Shown here piece after piece: positions 15,795 through 24,412 of a DNA stretch of 64,000 nt. Under the pieces are notes generated by a model that was given only the letters and a program-made list of their open reading frames with translations, did not search any database and was not told where the DNA came from. Both the position numbers and the translations under genes were made by a program. Every line of letters begins with the position of its first letter. The first letter of the stretch is position 1. Source of the stretch: an uncultured Clostridia bacterium (GTDB lineage Bacteria > Bacillota > Clostridia > TANB77 > CAG-508); NCBI GenBank assembly GCA_934167965.1, contig CAKPMJ010000005.1, positions 124,001 to 188,000 on the forward strand, written 5' to 3'.

Positions 15795-16622
15795 ATGGAT
15801 TTATCAAATGATAGTATAATTCATATAAAGAAAGATGGATTAGAATATTTGCAATTTAGAAAATTACTAGAATATTCTGATTTAATTACACATGCTTATG
15901 TAATTGGATTAGATAAAAATTTTAGAACAGCAAGAGCAGGAGGAGTAAAGATAAATGATGCAGAGTTTGAAAAGGCAGTGAAAAGTTATCACAAGATATG
16001 TGATGAACTAAACATTAATTATAATGATATAGTTAAAACAAATCAAACACACTCAAATAATGTAAGAAGAGTAGACGCTAAGGTAGAAACAGATAAACCT
16101 GATTTTGCTATTTATAAAGAAACAGATGGATTAATAACAGATAAATCCAATTTAGTTTTATCAACAACAAATGCAGATTGCATTTTATTAATTTTCTTTG
16201 ATCCTGCAAAAAAAGTAATTGCAAATGTTCATTCTGGATGGAAAGGGACATTACAACGTATTTCTGTTACTGCTGTAAATGAAATGCAGAAAGAATATGG
16301 ATGCAATCCATCTGATATTATTTGCTGTATGTGTCCTAGTATTAGGAAGTGTCATTTTGAAGTAGATGAAGATGTATATAATTTATTTGCAAATGGATTT
16401 AGTGATTTAAAAGAATTGAATGATATAATTGAAAAAAGAGAAAATAAATGGCATATAGATACAATTCTGATTAACAAAATAATTCTAAAAGGAGCAGGAC
16501 TTTTAGAGGAAAATATTATAGATAGTGGTATTTGTTCAGTATGTAATAGAGATTTAATTCATTCTTTTAGGGCAGAGGGTCCTGGATATGGATTAAATAC
16601 AGCTATTATAAGTTTAAAATAA
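15795..16622 (+). CDS. pgeF: PgeF/YfiH family (laccase-domain) protein, peptidoglycan editing factor type
   Basis: A 275-residue cytoplasmic protein of the Cu-oxidase_4 (DUF152) family. Signature stretches are TTNADCILLIF, ANVHSGWKGTLQRI and CHFEVDEDV, which contain the Cys and His residues of the metal site. In E. coli the homologue removes mis-incorporated residues from UDP-MurNAc precursors; purine nucleoside phosphorylase activity is reported for relatives. The Shine-Dalgarno AAGGAGG is strong. It sits between addB and an S66 peptidase with gaps of about 10 nt, so it is co-transcribed; pairing with LD-carboxypeptidase fits a peptidoglycan role. Confidence 0.87.
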   Translation: MDLSNDSIIHIKKDGLEYLQFRKLLEYSDLITHAYVIGLDKNFRTARAGGVKINDAEFEKAVKSYHKICDELNINYNDIVKTNQTHSNNVRRVDAKVETDKPDFAIYKETDGLITDKSNLVLSTTNADCILLIFFDPAKKVIANVHSGWKGTLQRISVTAVNEMQKEYGCNPSDIICCMCPSIRKCHFEVDEDVYNLFANGFSDLKELNDIIEKRENKWHIDTILINKIILKGAGLLEENIIDSGICSVCNRDLIHSFRAEGPGYGLNTAIISLK

Positions 16623-16631
16623 GGAGTAGTT

Positions 16632-17552
16632 ATGATAAAACCAAATAAATTAAAAATAGGTGATACTATAGGCGTTGTTGCACCATCTAATCCAATAATA
16701 GGAGAAAATATAGAAGAATTAGAACAAGCAAAAAGAATAGTAGAAAGAAGCGGATTTAAAGTAAAGTATTCAAAAAATTTATTTTCAAATACAAATGGAT
16801 ATAGTGCGACAGCAAAAGAAAAGGCAGAAGATATAAATGAAATGTTTAAAGATAAAGAAGTTAAAATGATTTGGTGTGCAAAAGGAGGAGAAAACTCGAA
16901 TTCTGTCTTTGAATACTTGGATTATGAATTAATAAAAAATAATCCAAAAATTATCTGTGGATATAGTGATATAACATCTATAACTAACATAATAACTGCT
17001 AAAACAGGTTTAGTAACATTTAGCGGAACAAATTTTAAAACTATTGCAACAGATGAAACAGACTATAGCTACAAAGAAGCGATAAAAAAATTTGTAGATG
17101 GTTCACTGGATTTAGGAGCGGAAAGTGAAGAATACATGGTTATAAAAGATGGAATAGCAGATGGTGAACTTATTGGAGGAAATTTAAGTTTGACAAAAAA
17201 TTTAGTTTGTGGAAAGTATAGTATAGATTTTACGGATAAGATTTTATTTTTAGAAGAATTAGGGTTTGAATCAGATCCAGCTTTAGTAAGCAATAATTTA
17301 TATTACATGAAACAAAATAGAGTGTTTGATAAAATTAAAGGTTTATGGATAGGTAATTATGAACATGAATCAAATATATCACTAGAAAAGATAATTTTAG
17401 ATACAATTGGAGATGAGTATAAATTCCCAATTATTAAATCAAATAATTTTGGACACATAGAAACGAAAACAATAATTCCTATAGGAATTAAAGCTAGTAT
17501 AAATACTGAAAAACATAGGGAAATAAGACTATTGGAAAATTGTGTAAACTAA
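16632..17552 (+). CDS. Peptidase S66 family protein (LD-carboxypeptidase-like)
   Basis: A 306-residue protein. It begins with IGVVAPSNPI, then CAKGGENS and GYSDITSI, the expected elbow of the nucleophilic Ser. LEELGFESDPA and the late FGHIETKTIIPIG, with the catalytic Glu and His, complete the S66 pattern. LdcA enzymes trim tetrapeptides during murein recycling; related S66 proteins (MccF type) cleave acyl-adenylate toxins. There is no signal peptide, so it acts in the cytoplasm. It lies 9 nt after pgeF with GGAG at the start. The GGENS form is somewhat closer to the MccF-like branch, so the substrate is uncertain. Confidence 0.83.
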   Translation: MIKPNKLKIGDTIGVVAPSNPIIGENIEELEQAKRIVERSGFKVKYSKNLFSNTNGYSATAKEKAEDINEMFKDKEVKMIWCAKGGENSNSVFEYLDYELIKNNPKIICGYSDITSITNIITAKTGLVTFSGTNFKTIATDETDYSYKEAIKKFVDGSLDLGAESEEYMVIKDGIADGELIGGNLSLTKNLVCGKYSIDFTDKILFLEELGFESDPALVSNNLYYMKQNRVFDKIKGLWIGNYEHESNISLEKIILDTIGDEYKFPIIKSNNFGHIETKTIIPIGIKASINTEKHREIRLLENCVN

Positions 17553-17569
17553 AAAATTATGAAAAAATA

Positions 17570-17598
17570 TTGTCAAATAATAAAATATATAGTAAAAT
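17570..17598 (+). promoter_or_regulatory. Promoter of the NAGPA-domain gene
   Basis: TTGTCA (17570-17575), 17-nt spacer, TAAAAT (17593-17598). Confidence 0.55.
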
Positions 17599-17631
17599 AA
17601 AGTAGAAAAAATTGAAAAGGATGAAGATACA

Positions 17632-18771
17632 ATGGAAACAGTAAAAGAGAGAGATTTAGATGATATAGTAGAAGGAAAAGCATCAAGAAAAGGAAATAAA
17701 AAGAAACAAAAGAAAAGTGTTTGGAAGAGAATATTAAAAGTAATTTTAGTATTATTCATTATAGGAGTTGCAACATTAGCATTCTTATTATATGGACCAT
17801 ATCATGGATTTAGAGATTGGTTAATAACATCATCAATGACAACAATGACTCACCAATGGATAGCAGAACTTTTCTATAGTGATGAAACAATAGAAGAGGT
17901 AATGTCTAGAAACAAAGTTGAAGAGGTAAAAGAAGATACAGACATATCAGCTATTAATACTAAAAATGAAGAGCCTAAAAAAGAAGAAGTTACATATGCT
18001 AATGAGTATGAAAAACAAATATTAGCTAAGAATTTAGATAAAAAAGAATATGACATATATGCAGATGAAAAAGATTACAGAATTATCAATATTAAAGGTA
18101 AAGGATATTCTGGATATTTAGCAGTTATATATGATGCATCTAAAATTAAAACTTTAGTTACAAGCAGACTTGGAAATTGTGGGCAATACTTAACGACAAT
18201 GGCTAAAAATAATAATGCAGTTTTAGCAATAAATGGTGGAAGATTTAGTGATCCAGGATATAGCAGTAATGGAGCAAACCCTAGGGGAGTAACATATTCA
18301 AATGGAGTATGCAAAACATCATATTCATATAGAAGTACTGGTGGTATAGTAGGATTCAACAAAGATAATGTGTTAGTTTTATCATCAAATTGTACAAAAG
18401 CAAATGCGGAAAAATTAAAAATTCGTGATTGTGTAACATGTGGTCCATTCTTAATTGTAAATGGTAAAGCATCATCAGTACTAGGAAATGGTGGATGGGG
18501 AAAAGCACCTCGTACAGTACTTGGACAAAGAAAAGATGGAATAGTTTTAATGCTTGTGTTAGATGGAAGAAGAGTATCAATGCCAGGAGCAGACATGGAT
18601 GACTTAATAAAAATTATGCAAAACTATGGAGCATATAATGCAGCAAACTTAGATGGAGGAACATCAAGTGTTATGGCTGTAAATGGAGAGCTTATAAATG
18701 ACCCAATAGATGGAGCAGGAAGACACAAAACAAGGTTTATTGCAACTGGATTTGGATTAATATTAGATTAG
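17632..18771 (+). CDS. Phosphodiester glycosidase (NAGPA) domain membrane protein
   Basis: A 379-residue protein. A basic, charged N-terminus is followed by one membrane helix (about 35-58), then a linker and an extracytoplasmic NAGPA domain from about 145: AINGGRFSDPG, NPRGVTYSNG, CGPFLIVNGK, KAPRTVLGQRKDG and the hallmark NLDGGTSSVM near 345-354. Family members hydrolyse phosphodiester-linked sugars. In Gram-positive bacteria the domain often occurs beside cell-wall or exopolysaccharide functions. It has its own promoter and is a single-gene unit. The substrate is unknown. Confidence 0.88.
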   Translation: METVKERDLDDIVEGKASRKGNKKKQKKSVWKRILKVILVLFIIGVATLAFLLYGPYHGFRDWLITSSMTTMTHQWIAELFYSDETIEEVMSRNKVEEVKEDTDISAINTKNEEPKKEEVTYANEYEKQILAKNLDKKEYDIYADEKDYRIINIKGKGYSGYLAVIYDASKIKTLVTSRLGNCGQYLTTMAKNNNAVLAINGGRFSDPGYSSNGANPRGVTYSNGVCKTSYSYRSTGGIVGFNKDNVLVLSSNCTKANAEKLKIRDCVTCGPFLIVNGKASSVLGNGGWGKAPRTVLGQRKDGIVLMLVLDGRRVSMPGADMDDLIKIMQNYGAYNAANLDGGTSSVMAVNGELINDPIDGAGRHKTRFIATGFGLILD

Positions 18772-18777
18772 ATACAA

Positions 18778-18807
18778 AAGAGCAAGGAAGTAAAATTTCT
18801 TGCTCTT
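18778..18807 (+). terminator. Hairpin after the NAGPA-domain gene
   Basis: AAGAGCAAG pairs with CTTGCTCTT across a short loop. No clear T-run follows on the plus strand, so termination may be weak. Confidence 0.4.
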
Positions 18808-18858
18808 AAAAATTGTAAAAAAATCAAAAAAAGTATAGATTTTTTTATTAATACTTGA

Positions 18859-18864
18859 TATAAT
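18859..18864 (+). promoter_or_regulatory. Extended -10 of the DnaJ-like gene
   Basis: TATAAT preceded by TTG (TGA-TATAAT type spacing); no good -35 is seen. It is 30 nt before the start. Confidence 0.4.
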
Positions 18865-18894
18865 GAGGACACATTAAATTGGGAGAGGATAAAA

Positions 18895-19809
18895 ATGGTA
18901 TTTAAAGACTATTATAAAATATTATCACTAGAGACAAATAGAGTATCTTCCGAACAAATAAAAAATGCATATAGAATGGCAGCTAAAAAATATCATCCTG
19001 ATATAAATGCTGAAGACAGACTCTCAGAAGAGAAAATAAAAGATATAAATGAAGCGTATAGAATATTATCAAATTCTACTTCAAAAAGGAAATATGATAG
19101 AACATGGGTAAATAGCGTTGGTAAAAAAAGAGAACAACAAAAAGTAAATAGATCAACAGGATCTGTATTTGGCGATTTTTCGGCAATGTTCTTTGGTAAT
19201 ATTCAAAACAAAAAAGAAGAGACAAAAATAAAAAGAAAAAATAAAAATGAAAAAAATCCTAAAAAAGGTGAATCAATAGAAACATCAATAAATGTAGAAA
19301 TAGAAGAAGCATTTTATGGATTAGATAAGAAGATTTCTTTACGAACAGTGGACGGAAAAATAAAAGTATTTACTGTTACAATTCCAGCAGGAATTAGAAA
19401 TGGAGAAAAGATTAGGTTATTAGGTCAAGGAAAAGAGGGACAAGATGGCGGCAAAAATGGTGACCTATTTATAAAAGTAAATATAGAAGACAATGAAAAA
19501 TTTAAATTACAAGGTACAGATTTGTACACAAATTTGTATTTAACTCCATGGGAAGCAGCTTTAGGTACAAGAACACAAGTCTATTCTATAGATGAATTGA
19601 CTCAAGTGTATATACCAGAAGGAATTGAGACAGGAGAAATTTTAAAAATACCAGGTAAAGGTTATAAAGATGGCAAAGGTAGTAGAGGAGATTTAATTGC
19701 TGAGGTAAAAGTTATGGTGCCTAAGAAGTTAACTCCGGATGAAAGAAAATTATTTGAAAAATTAAATGATGTGTCATCTTTTAATCCTAGAAGTTCTACA
19801 AATTTGTAA
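18895..19809 (+). CDS. DnaJ-like co-chaperone without zinc finger (CbpA type)
   Basis: A 304-residue protein. The J domain (about 4-68) carries the HPD tripeptide in AKKYHPDIN, and a basic linker follows. Two C-terminal substrate-binding beta domains begin at SINVEIEEAFYG (about 137) and show VTIPAGIRNGEKIRLLGQG and later VYIPEGIETGEILKIPGKG. The four CxxCxGxG repeats of full DnaJ are missing, so this is a class B or CbpA-like J-protein that would stimulate DnaK ATPase. No dnaK or grpE is nearby. It has its own extended -10 promoter and ends five bases before the -35 of the second pilin leader. Confidence 0.9.
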   Translation: MVFKDYYKILSLETNRVSSEQIKNAYRMAAKKYHPDINAEDRLSEEKIKDINEAYRILSNSTSKRKYDRTWVNSVGKKREQQKVNRSTGSVFGDFSAMFFGNIQNKKEETKIKRKNKNEKNPKKGESIETSINVEIEEAFYGLDKKISLRTVDGKIKVFTVTIPAGIRNGEKIRLLGQGKEGQDGGKNGDLFIKVNIEDNEKFKLQGTDLYTNLYLTPWEAALGTRTQVYSIDELTQVYIPEGIETGEILKIPGKGYKDGKGSRGDLIAEVKVMVPKKLTPDERKLFEKLNDVSSFNPRSSTNL

Positions 19810-19814
19810 AAAAC

Positions 19815-19843
19815 TTGACAATAAATCGTAGTAATGATAATAT
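19815..19843 (+). promoter_or_regulatory. Promoter of pilin leader 2
   Basis: TTGACA (19815-19820), 17-nt spacer, TAATAT (19838-19843), matching the promoter at 2644 in boxes, spacing and part of the spacer. Confidence 0.75.
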
Positions 19844-19879
19844 AAAAACAAAAGAAAAAATAAAAGGAGAAAACATAAG

Positions 19880-19951
<72 letters not shown>

Positions 19952-19987
19952 TTTAAATAATAAAAAATATATAAATAAAAGTAATGG

Positions 19988-20044
19988 CAACATTAGTTTA
20001 TCTGGTAATTATAATGATACCGGATAAATTGATGTTGTCTTTTT
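19988..20044 (+). terminator. Conserved leader hairpin, copy 2
   Basis: Arms 19988-20007 and 20018-20037 pair over 20 bp with three G-U pairs, followed by TCTTTTT. Relative to the copy at 2816, one pair changed from T-A to C-G and another from C-G to T-A. Confidence 0.7.
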
Positions 20045-20050
20045 GTGGTG

Positions 20051-20079
20051 TTGTCAAAGGGGACGTTCTTTTTTGACAA
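20051..20079 (+). repeat. REP-like hairpin with GGGACGTTCT core, copy 2
   Basis: TTGTCAAA (20051-20058) pairs with TTTGACAA (20072-20079) around GGGGACGTTCTT. Near-identical to 2887-2915. Confidence 0.6.
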
Positions 20080-20098
20080 TGTAAAAAGAATAAGAAGT

Positions 20099-20176
20099 GT
20101 GAATAAAAATCACTGTAAAAAGATAAATAAATATGATAATATAAAAACAGAACAATATAGGCTGAAGATGGAATGA
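20099..20176 (+). CDS. Possible second short leader ORF (25 codons)
   Basis: GTG-started frame MNKNHCKKINKYDNI... ending in TGA immediately before the AAGGAAG of the pilin gene, a layout that allows translational coupling. The first 15 residues match the frame at 2935 except one. No clear Shine-Dalgarno precedes it, so it may instead be a conserved untranslated element. Confidence 0.25.
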   Translation: MNKNHCKKINKYDNIKTEQYRLKME

Positions 20177-20191
20177 AAGGAAGAATGAAAT

Positions 20192-21133
20192 ATGAAAAAA
20201 AATCAAGGAATAACATTAATAGCATTAGTAATAACAATAATAGTATTGTTAATATTAGCAGGAGTAGCAATTGCAATGCTATCAGGAGAGAATGGAATAT
20301 TAAAGAAGGCGGCAGAAGCAAAGGTAAATACAGAGACCGCATCTCAAAGAGAAGAAGAAACATTAGCATCAATGGAATTACAAACATATTTAGTAACAGA
20401 AAATAAAAAAACGAAAGCTACATATGGATATATTTCAAATATAAAGATAGGAGAAAAAGTAAGTGAATTATTAAATGATTTTCCAAAGGATCAATACATT
20501 GTATGTGATAAAGATGGAAATAAGCTAGCAGAAGATAAAACCTTAGGTACAGGAATGACATTGAGAGATAATTCGGGAAATAAAAAAGGTATGATACTTA
20601 TATTTGGAGATATAAATGGAGATGGTGATGTAGATTTAAGTGACGCAGGTTACGCATCGAATGTTGTAAGTGGTGGATCAACAGATGTAGGGTTTGGAGA
20701 AGATTGTTTTAAAATAGCCGCAGATGTAAATGGCGATGGAATAGTAAATAATGAGGATGCGGATATTATATTGAACTGGAACACAGTTGGGGCAATTAAA
20801 ATAGACCAGAGCCAACCTATAAGAGATCCTAATAGTATAAAATTATATACACGCCAATGTTTGATAGATGAAAAAATAGAAGGCTTTCCAGAAAATTATA
20901 AGAAAGAATATAATGAAGCAGATAGATGTTACTATGTTGAATTAAGCAAAGATGATACTCTTACTGTAGAAACTTTAAAAGGATATTTTGAGGGTAAAAA
21001 TGTTGTAGTATATAGATATATAATAAATGAAGACGGAACAAAAAAGACAGAGAAACTAACAGAAGGCGCAATATTAGATGGCACATATGTTAGAATAGAT
21101 ACAACAGTATGTTTACATTTTATAATAAAATAG
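20192..21133 (+). CDS. Type IV pilin-like protein with an internal dockerin type I module
   Basis: A 313-residue protein. The prepilin signal is nearly identical to that of the gene at 3065: MKKNQG, cleavage expected after G6, helix ITLIALVITI, then LSGENGILKKAAEAK. A middle domain contains KIGEKVSELLNDF and TLGTGMTL, as often seen ahead of clostridial dockerins. Two dockerin-type calcium loops follow: GDINGDGDVDLSD (about 147-159) and ADVNGDGIVNNED (about 179-191), both with the D-x-N-x-D-G pattern. A C-terminal domain of about 110 residues is unknown. A dockerin on a pilin could dock cohesin-bearing proteins at the cell surface. The VR-like C-terminus of the first pilin is absent. Confidence 0.82.
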   Translation: MKKNQGITLIALVITIIVLLILAGVAIAMLSGENGILKKAAEAKVNTETASQREEETLASMELQTYLVTENKKTKATYGYISNIKIGEKVSELLNDFPKDQYIVCDKDGNKLAEDKTLGTGMTLRDNSGNKKGMILIFGDINGDGDVDLSDAGYASNVVSGGSTDVGFGEDCFKIAADVNGDGIVNNEDADIILNWNTVGAIKIDQSQPIRDPNSIKLYTRQCLIDEKIEGFPENYKKEYNEADRCYYVELSKDDTLTVETLKGYFEGKNVVVYRYIINEDGTKKTEKLTEGAILDGTYVRIDTTVCLHFIIK

Positions 21134-21144
21134 GCGATAAACTG

Positions 21145-21173
21145 TTGACAATAGTGAAAAAACGTAGTAATAT
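21145..21173 (+). promoter_or_regulatory. Promoter of the thrS T-box transcript
   Basis: TTGACA (21145-21150), 17-nt spacer, TAATAT (21168-21173). Confidence 0.7.
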
Positions 21174-21189
21174 TATAACATAGGTAAAA

Positions 21190-21405
21190 ATATAAGAGAC
21201 GAGTAAAGTAGAATTTGCTTAAAGAGAGAATTAGTCATTGGCTGTAAGCTAATTCAAGTAAAGCTATTTGAAAACTACCTCTTTAGATTTCTAGTGAATA
21301 AGCTAGACGTGTAAGATACGTTATAGTCTATAATTAAGTAAAACAATGGATGGAACCGTGTAATATACACTCCTGTAGAATTTTAATCTACAGGAGTTTT
21401 TATTT
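21190..21405 (+). promoter_or_regulatory. T-box leader controlling CYTH-thrS
   Basis: A stem I base can form between AAAGAG (21221) and CTCTTT (about 21279). Thr codons ACT (21274-21276) and ACC (21277-21279) on its 3' side are the specifier candidates. The T-box bulge element ATGGATGGAACCGTG lies at 21346-21360, with TGGAACC at 21351-21357. It is followed by a terminator of 10 bp (21370-21379 with 21387-21396) and a T-run. Uncharged tRNA-Thr binding would favour the antiterminator and switch on the two genes downstream. Confidence 0.88.
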
Positions 21406-21429
21406 TTAAATTTACAAAGGGGGACAAAA

Positions 21430-22014
21430 ATGAGAATTGAATATGAAGCAAGAGTTTTGGATATAAATAAAGAAAAGCTAGAGCAAAAATTAATTTCTTT
21501 AGGAGCAAAAAAAGTTGCTGATTTTAATTATAAAAGAAAAGTCTATGATTTTGTTCCTAAAAGTAATCAAAAATGGATAAGATTAAGGACAGATGGAAAT
21601 AAAACAACATTGACTATAAAAGAAGTAAAATCAAATAGTATTGATGGAACAGAAGAATGTGAGATAGAGGTATCTAATTTTAATGATACAGATATTATAT
21701 TAAATAAACTAGGATATAATGCTCATTCATATCAAGAAAGCAAAAGAACAAGATACATATTAGATGGAGTAGAAATAGACATAGATACCTGGCCATATAT
21801 TCCAACATATGTAGAGGTAGAAGGAACCTCCAATGAGGAGGTAATAGATATGATAAACAGGTTGGATCTAGATAAATCGAAAATGACAACAATTGATGTA
21901 CAAAATGTTTTTAAGAAATTTTATAATATAGACATAAAGAATGTTATGGAGGTTAGATTTGATAAACCTCTTGATAATAAATATTATATAAAAGGGAGGA
22001 ATAATAATGATTAA
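21430..22014 (+). CDS. CYTH domain protein (class IV adenylate cyclase / triphosphatase family)
   Basis: A 194-residue cytoplasmic protein. The N-terminal EYEARV is the ExExK-like opening of CYTH tunnels (the last residue differs from K). KWIRLRTDGNKTTLTIKEV, EECEIEV, RTRYILDGVEIDIDTWPYIPTYVEVEG supply the alternating basic and acidic tunnel residues. Family members act on triphosphates with metal ions; CyaB-like adenylate cyclase and thiamine or inorganic triphosphatase are the alternatives. It is the first gene behind the Thr T-box and overlaps thrS by 8 nt, so translation is coupled. Confidence 0.85.
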   Translation: MRIEYEARVLDINKEKLEQKLISLGAKKVADFNYKRKVYDFVPKSNQKWIRLRTDGNKTTLTIKEVKSNSIDGTEECEIEVSNFNDTDIILNKLGYNAHSYQESKRTRYILDGVEIDIDTWPYIPTYVEVEGTSNEEVIDMINRLDLDKSKMTTIDVQNVFKKFYNIDIKNVMEVRFDKPLDNKYYIKGRNNND

Positions 22015-23947
22015 ATTAAAACTAAAAGATGGAAGCATAAAAGAGGTAGAAGCAGGAAAAAGTGTTTATGAAGTTGCAAAAGAAATAAGTGAAGGGCTAG
22101 CAAGAGTTGCAACTTGTGCAAGTGTAAATGAAAAAGTAGTAGATTTAAGATATATCTTAAATGAAGATTGTGATTTAACAATACATACATTTGATAGTAG
22201 TATTGAAGGAAAGAAAGCATATTGGCATACAACATCACATATAATGGCACAAGCAATTAAGAGAATAAATCCAAGCATAAAATTAGCTATTGGACCATCA
22301 ATAGATGAAGGATTTTATTATGATTTTGATGTAGAAAAGCATTTTTCTGATGAAGATAAAGAAAAAATTGAAGCAGAAATGAAGAAAATAATAAAAGAAG
22401 ATTTACCAATAGAAAGATTTACATTACCTAGAGAAGAAGCAATAAAATTGATGAAAGAAAATAATGAACCTTATAAAGTTGAATTAATTGAAGATTTGCC
22501 AGAAGGAGAAGAAATATCTTTCTATAAACAAGGAGAATTTACAGATCTTTGTGCAGGACCTCATTTAATGAGTACAGGAAAGATTAAAGCAATAAAATTA
22601 CTATCGACTTCAGGAGCATATTGGAGAGGCGATGAGCATAATAAAATGTTACAAAGAATTTATGCAATATCATTCCCAAAAGCAAGTCAAGTGGAAGAAT
22701 ATTTAGCTAAATTAGAAGAAGCAAAAGAAAGAGATCACAGAAAAATAGGAAAAGATTTAGATTTATTTATGACACATAAGTTAGTAGGAGCAGGACTTCC
22801 AATATATTTACCACATGGAGCAACAATAAGAAGATTACTTGAAAGATATATTCAGGATAAGGAATTAGCACTTGGATATAGTCATGTATATACACCATCA
22901 CTAGCAAATGTTGATTTATATAGAACAAGTGGACATTGGATGCATTATAAAGATGATATGTTTCCTATGATGAAAATGGGGGATGAAGAATTAGTTTTAA
23001 GACCAATGAATTGTCCTCATCATATGTTAGTATATAAATATAAAATGCATTCATATAGAGAATTACCAATAAAAATTGGGGAACTTGCCCATGACTTTAG
23101 ATATGAAGATAGCGGAAGTGTTTGCGGATTAGAAAGAGTTCGCCAAATGTGTCAAAATGATGCACATTTATTTGTTAGACCAGATCAAATAAAAGAAGAA
23201 GTTGGAAAGGTTTTAAATTTAATAAAAGAAGTATATCAAGAAGATTTTGGATTCCCAGCATCTGCATTTAGTTATAGATTATCTTTAAGAGATAAAAATA
23301 ATAAAGAAAAATATATTGATAATGACGAAATGTGGGAAACAGCTGAAAGTCAATTAAGAGAAATATTGAAAGAATTAAATATTGATTTTTATGAGGCAGA
23401 AGGTGAAGCAGCATTTTATGGACCAAAGATTGATATACAAATCAAAACAGCATTAAATCATGATGTAACAATACCAACTTGCCAATTAGACTTTGCATTA
23501 CCAGAAAGGTTTGAACTTGAATATGTTGGAGAAGATGGAGAAAAACACAGACCAGTTGTAATTCATAGAGCTATTTTAGGTAGTTCAGATAGATTTATAT
23601 CATTCTTACTAGAAGAAACAAAAGGTATTCTTCCAACATGGCTTTCACCAGTTCAAGTAAAAGTAATGCCAATTACAGATAAACAAAGAGATTATGCTAA
23701 AGGAATTTATGAAAGATTACTTAAAGATGGTATTCGTGTTGAATTAGATGATAGAAGTGAAAAAATTGGTTATAAAATTCGTGAAGCTCAACTTCAAAAA
23801 ATACCATATATGCTTATAATTGGAGATAAAGAAATTGAGGCAGGGGCTGTTGGAGTTCGTTCAAGAAAAGATGGGGATATTGGTCAAATGCCTACAGAAG
23901 AATTTATGGAAAAATTAAAAGAAGAAATTGCAAGTTTTAAAAAGTAG
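22007..23947 (+). CDS. thrS: Threonyl-tRNA synthetase
   Basis: A full-length 646-residue class II synthetase. The TGS domain (1-60) is followed by the editing domain with HTTSHIMAQAI and CAGPHLM. The catalytic core has MNCPHHMLVYK (zinc-ligand Cys), motif 2 DFRYEDSGSVCGLERVRQMC and the motif 3 region VIHRAILGSSDRFISFLLE. The C-terminal anticodon-binding domain starts near WLSPVQVKVMPI. It charges tRNA-Thr; one tRNA-Thr gene, intron-bearing, is at 9417. Shine-Dalgarno GGGAGG lies within the end of the CYTH gene. Expression is controlled by the T-box at 21190. Confidence 0.98.
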   Translation: MIKLKLKDGSIKEVEAGKSVYEVAKEISEGLARVATCASVNEKVVDLRYILNEDCDLTIHTFDSSIEGKKAYWHTTSHIMAQAIKRINPSIKLAIGPSIDEGFYYDFDVEKHFSDEDKEKIEAEMKKIIKEDLPIERFTLPREEAIKLMKENNEPYKVELIEDLPEGEEISFYKQGEFTDLCAGPHLMSTGKIKAIKLLSTSGAYWRGDEHNKMLQRIYAISFPKASQVEEYLAKLEEAKERDHRKIGKDLDLFMTHKLVGAGLPIYLPHGATIRRLLERYIQDKELALGYSHVYTPSLANVDLYRTSGHWMHYKDDMFPMMKMGDEELVLRPMNCPHHMLVYKYKMHSYRELPIKIGELAHDFRYEDSGSVCGLERVRQMCQNDAHLFVRPDQIKEEVGKVLNLIKEVYQEDFGFPASAFSYRLSLRDKNNKEKYIDNDEMWETAESQLREILKELNIDFYEAEGEAAFYGPKIDIQIKTALNHDVTIPTCQLDFALPERFELEYVGEDGEKHRPVVIHRAILGSSDRFISFLLEETKGILPTWLSPVQVKVMPITDKQRDYAKGIYERLLKDGIRVELDDRSEKIGYKIREAQLQKIPYMLIIGDKEIEAGAVGVRSRKDGDIGQMPTEEFMEKLKEEIASFKK

Positions 23948-23996
23948 TTACATTGAATTGTAGTTACAAATAGTAGAAAAAATATTAAAAATGTGC

Positions 23997-24002
23997 TATA
24001 AT
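23997..24002 (+). promoter_or_regulatory. Extended -10 of the small Cys-rich gene
   Basis: TGC-TATAAT type extended -10, about 53 nt before the ATG; the -35 is weak. Confidence 0.5.
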
Positions 24003-24054
24003 GAAATAGAATTCATTGAATTCATAATCCAGAAAAAAGCAGGAGGAATTTATT

Positions 24055-24240
24055 ATGGCAACAATAGAAGAAAGAGAACGGTTGTTGAATGCAAAATGCA
24101 TAGAATGCCGTAAAAAATATGGTGAACCATCCTTTGAACATTGCAATTATCATTGCCAAACAGGCTTTGCATTGCATAAACTTGAGTTTGAGAAGAATAC
24201 TGGTTGGGGAAGCCATGATTACTGGAAAAAGTCTCACTAA
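24055..24240 (+). CDS. Small Cys-rich protein, possible zinc ribbon
   Basis: A 61-residue protein of no family I can name. CIECRKKYG at about 15-23 and CNYHC at 31-35 form a CxxC...CxxxC set that could bind zinc, and H/W-rich residues follow. No membrane segment. The Shine-Dalgarno AGGAGG is strong. The last codons and stop lie inside the terminator hairpin, so the gene is a compact single unit with its own promoter. Function unknown. Confidence 0.65.
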   Translation: MATIEERERLLNAKCIECRKKYGEPSFEHCNYHCQTGFALHKLEFEKNTGWGSHDYWKKSH

Positions 24241-24256
24241 TTTAGTGAGACTTTTA
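24227..24256 (+). terminator. Terminator overlapping the stop codon of the Cys-rich gene
   Basis: A 13-bp stem (24227-24239 with 24243-24255) with a TTTT tail. Confidence 0.85.
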
Positions 24257-24412
24257 ATTTTCAATATTATACACCTCTAAATTATTCCAAGTAAGGAGAA
24301 ACCTAAATATATGCTAGATGGATTAACAGCAAATATATTGCCATTGATATCTTAAGTTCAGACTGTTTAGCTGTATAAATGTAACTATCTTGATATTTAT
24401 TTTTTTCAAATT

